Below, piece by piece: positions 5,327 through 7,356 of a DNA stretch of 7,356 nucleotides. The position numbers and the translations under genes were made by a program. The first letter of the stretch is position 1; the number at the start of each line of letters is the position of its first letter. The notes under the pieces are model-generated. The model ran no database searches. It saw nothing but the letters and a program-made list of their open reading frames with translations, and had not been told where the DNA came from. Source of the DNA: RGIG9114 sp045592865 (GTDB lineage Bacteria; Bacillota; Clostridia; Oscillospirales; JAGBHD01); contig JAZNVP010000082.1 of assembly GCA_045592865.1 (NCBI GenBank), positions 1 through 7,356 on the forward strand, read 5' to 3'.

Positions 5327-6172
5327 ATGATAAATTTACCTTTAAATATTGATTTTAGCGGTAAAGTAGTTGTTGTTACGGGTGCAGGCGGACTTATCTG
5401 CGGCACTATGGCTCGTGCTTTTGCGCAGTGCGGCGCTTCCGTTGCGGCGCTCGACTTAAACGAGGAAGCGGTTTTAGCTTTAGCAGACGAACTCACAAAA
5501 GAAGGCTTTATTTGCAAGGGCTACAAGGCAAACGTTCTTGAGACTGAGGCACTTGAAGAGGTTCACAAAAAGGTGTCTACAGACCTTGGACCCTGTGATA
5601 TACTTGTTAACGGCGCAGGTGGAAATAACCCGAGAGCGACCACCGACAATGAATATCACCACGAGGCAAAGGAAGGCGGAAAGTCCTTCTTTGATTTAGA
5701 TGCAAGCGGAGTTGATTTCGTTTTCAAGCTTAACTTCCAGGGAACGCTCCTTCCCACTCAGGTGTTTGCTAAGGATATGGCAGAGAAAAAGAGCGGATGC
5801 ATTCTCAACATCAGCTCGATGAATGCATACACTCCCCTCACCAAGATCCCTGCATATTCGGCGGCGAAGGCAGGTATTTCGAACTTTACTCAGTGGCTTG
5901 CAACGCACTTTGCAGGAACGGGAATCCGCTGCAACGCTATTGCTCCCGGATTTTTGGTTTCGGCGCAGAATAAGGCGCTTCTCTTTAACGAGGACGGAAC
6001 CCCCACTGCGCGCAGTGCTAAAATTCTCGGCGGAACCCCCACCAACAGATTTGTTGACAGTGAGGAACTTTTAGGCGCAACATTATTCCTTTGTGACGAA
6101 CGCTCGGCAAGTGCTATAACGGGAGTTGTTCTCCCCGTTGATGCAGGTTTTGCGGCTTACTCAGGCGTATAA
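5327..6172 (+). CDS. uxuB: SDR-type D-mannonate oxidoreductase / fructuronate reductase UxuB
   Basis: A 281-residue classical-size short-chain dehydrogenase, expected to reduce D-fructuronate to D-mannonate with NAD(P)H. The Rossmann start is VVVVTGAGGLICG (14-26), an acidic Asp43 ends strand 2 (which suggests NAD(H) preference), the NAG-type motif is NGAGG (95-99), Asn136 is the tetrad Asn, Ser164 is in NISSM, and Tyr177 and Lys181 are in AYSAAK. PG near the C-terminal third and the end GVVLPVDAGFAAYSGV are usual for the family. This SDR type resembles Bacillus subtilis UxuB (YjmF) and is unrelated to the long-chain enterobacterial UxuB. The glycine motif deviates from TGxxxGxG. AAGGAG lies seven bases before ATG. 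The family is certain; the specific substrate rests on position directly after uxuA and before KDG genes. A related sugar-acid dehydrogenase is the alternative. Confidence 0.8.
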   Translation: MINLPLNIDFSGKVVVVTGAGGLICGTMARAFAQCGASVAALDLNEEAVLALADELTKEGFICKGYKANVLETEALEEVHKKVSTDLGPCDILVNGAGGNNPRATTDNEYHHEAKEGGKSFFDLDASGVDFVFKLNFQGTLLPTQVFAKDMAEKKSGCILNISSMNAYTPLTKIPAYSAAKAGISNFTQWLATHFAGTGIRCNAIAPGFLVSAQNKALLFNEDGTPTARSAKILGGTPTNRFVDSEELLGATLFLCDERSASAITGVVLPVDAGFAAYSGV

Positions 6173-6191
6173 ATATAAAGGAGAGTCAGAA

Positions 6192-6833
6192 ATGGAAAAC
6201 ATCAACACAAAAATTTCAGAGATCGGCGTTGTGCCGGTTATCAAACTCAATAACCCCGAAAGAGACGCGGCTCCTTTGGCTCGTGCTCTCACCGAAGGCG
6301 GCGTTCCCGTTGCAGAGGTTACCTTCCGCGCGGCAGGGGCAGACAAGGCTATCGCGCTTATGAAGAAAGAGTGTCCCGATATGCTTGTTGGTGCAGGAAC
6401 GGTCCTCACGACAGAGCAGGTTGATAAGGCTAAGGCGGCAGGGGCAGAGTTTATCGTTACCCCTGGACTTGATCCCGATCTCGTTAAATACTGCCAGAGT
6501 GTAGGACTTCCGATATTCCCCGGATGCACCACACCTACCGATTACCACACTGCATATAAATTAGGGCTTGAGGTTTTAAAGTTCTTCCCTGCAGAACAGT
6601 CGGGCGGACTTTCAAAGATCAAGGCTATGAGCGCACCCTTCCCGATGTTCAAGGTTATGCCCACGGGCGGTATTTCGCTCGGTAATCTTAAAGAATACCT
6701 TTCCTGCCCTGTTATCTGCGCTTGTGGCGGCTCTTATATGGTTACCGCAGACCTTATTGATAATCAGAAATGGGATGAGATCACCGCTCTTTGCAAAGAG
6801 TCGGTCAGTATAGTTAAGGAGGCAAGAAAATAA
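6192..6833 (+). CDS. kdgA: KDPG/KHG aldolase (KdgA/Eda), EC 4.1.2.14 and 4.1.3.42
   Basis: A 213-residue class I aldolase that cleaves 2-keto-3-deoxy-6-phosphogluconate to pyruvate and glyceraldehyde-3-phosphate, and in many relatives also 4-hydroxy-2-oxoglutarate. Both family signatures are present: GVPVAEVTFR (37-46), with Glu42 as general acid/base and Arg46 as substrate ligand, and GLEVLKFFPAEQSGG (125-139), with Schiff-base Lys130. GAGTVLT (67-73) and TPG (90-92) complete the barrel motifs, and the phosphate-binding PTGGIS follows later. The length is normal for a full-length enzyme that forms a trimer. The start is ATG at 6192 with AAGGAG eight bases upstream; the frame is open further upstream but that part overlaps uxuB. 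It lies 19 bases after uxuB and its stop overlaps the kdgK start by one base, so translation is probably coupled. Confidence 0.97.
   Translation: MENINTKISEIGVVPVIKLNNPERDAAPLARALTEGGVPVAEVTFRAAGADKAIALMKKECPDMLVGAGTVLTTEQVDKAKAAGAEFIVTPGLDPDLVKYCQSVGLPIFPGCTTPTDYHTAYKLGLEVLKFFPAEQSGGLSKIKAMSAPFPMFKVMPTGGISLGNLKEYLSCPVICACGGSYMVTADLIDNQKWDEITALCKESVSIVKEARK
6816..6822 (+). promoter_or_regulatory. Ribosome binding site for kdgK inside the end of kdgA
   Basis: AAGGAGG lies within the last codons of kdgA, ten bases before the kdgK ATG at 6833. The junction TAATG shares one base between the kdgA stop and the kdgK start, a usual arrangement for translational coupling. Confidence 0.85.
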
Positions 6834-7356
6834 TGGCTAAAGTTATAACTTTCGGAGAGATAATGCTCCGTTTAGCACCTAACGGTTACTACCGTTTTTT
6901 CCAGAACGATCAGATGCAGGCTACCTTTGGCGGCGGCGAAGCAAACGTTGCAGTTTCTCTCGCTAACTACGGACTTGAGAGCGCTTACGTTACTAAGCTT
7001 CCCTCTCACGCTATCGGTCAGGCGGCAGTTAACTCGCTCCGTTCTTTCGGGGTTGACACCTCTAAGATAGTTCGCGGCGGCGACAGAGTTGGTATTTACT
7101 ATCTTGAAAAGGGCGCTTCGCAGAGAGGCTCGGTTTGCATTTACGACCGTGCTCACTCGGCAATTTCTGAGGCTACCCCTTCCGATTTCGATTGGGATGC
7201 TATCTTTGAGGGTGCAGACTGGTTCCATTTCACAGGCATCACCCCCGCGCTCGGAAAAGGCCTTGTTGAGATATGCAAAGAGGCTTGTATTGCGGGTAAG
7301 AAGAAGGGCGTTAACATCTCCTGCGACTTAAATTACCGCGGAAAGCTCTGGACAAG
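6833..7356 (+). CDS. kdgK: 2-keto-3-deoxygluconate kinase KdgK (PfkB family), 3' end beyond the window
   Basis: Partial: 174 complete codons and two bases, out of an expected 310-340. PfkB/ribokinase-family sugar kinase that phosphorylates KDG with ATP to KDPG, the substrate of the preceding gene. It begins MAKVITFGEIMLRLAP, then shows the sugar-binding GGGEANVA (33-40, PfkB signature 1 region), GIYYLEKGA (87-95) with Tyr89/Tyr90 and YDRAHSA (104-110) with Arg106, all typical of KDG kinases, and DLNYRGKLW (165-173), with Arg169 at a position that contacts the sugar acid in known KdgK structures. The ATP-site GAGD motif would be beyond the edge. The reading frame is open to the end of the window. 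Another PfkB sugar kinase is possible from motifs alone, but the operon makes KdgK very likely. Confidence 0.9.
   Translation, partial: MAKVITFGEIMLRLAPNGYYRFFQNDQMQATFGGGEANVAVSLANYGLESAYVTKLPSHAIGQAAVNSLRSFGVDTSKIVRGGDRVGIYYLEKGASQRGSVCIYDRAHSAISEATPSDFDWDAIFEGADWFHFTGITPALGKGLVEICKEACIAGKKKGVNISCDLNYRGKLWT

Noticed and set aside
6161..6548. Two overlapping antisense open frames across kdgA
   Set aside because: Both are opposite a gene with both KDPG aldolase signatures, share no recognisable domain and lack supporting start signals.

Overview
This window looks like part of a hexuronate/beta-glucuronide utilisation locus from a Gram-positive anaerobe, most likely a gut- or rumen-type Clostridia (Bacillota). 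The taxonomic reading is inference. It rests on strong AGGAGG-type ribosome binding sites before every gene, a near-consensus housekeeping promoter, a very AT-rich promoter region beside genes of moderate GC, a short-chain-dehydrogenase type UxuB (the Bacillus kind, not the long-chain enterobacterial kind) and a short 349-residue UxuA. No rRNA, tRNA, CRISPR array, transposase, integrase or phage gene is visible.

Layout. Bases 28-2271 (minus) encode a cytoplasmic glycoside hydrolase family 2 enzyme with a GTG start. Upstream of it, at 2341-3942 on the same strand, is a GPH/MelB-type sugar:cation symporter. A 12-bp hairpin sits in the 69-base gap between the two. Bases 3943-4259 are a divergent regulatory region (about 20% GC at 4021-4200) with a promoter for each direction and several palindromes. 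On the plus strand follow uxuA (4260-5309), SDR-type uxuB (5327-6172), kdgA/eda (6192-6833) and the first 174 codons of kdgK (6833 to the window edge). The plus-strand genes are 17 and 19 bases apart and then overlap by one base, so they form a compact operon.

How the genes work together (established pathway, inferred here from the genes). The symporter would import a beta-glucuronide or another uronide. The GH2 enzyme, which has no signal peptide and carries an N-x-K motif typical of beta-glucuronidases, would release the uronic acid inside the cell. After isomerisation to fructuronate by UxaC (not in the window), UxuB reduces fructuronate to mannonate, UxuA dehydrates it to 2-keto-3-deoxygluconate (KDG), KdgK phosphorylates KDG to KDPG, and KdgA cleaves KDPG to pyruvate and glyceraldehyde-3-phosphate. 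The uronate isomerase and the regulator are missing and may lie outside the window.

I do not see a wholly new system. The points most worth a second look are the uronide specificity of the GH2 enzyme, its small helical C-terminal appendage, an unusually long extracellular loop with two P-x-T-G elements in the transporter, the hairpin between transporter and hydrolase, and the operator-like palindromes at both divergent promoters.
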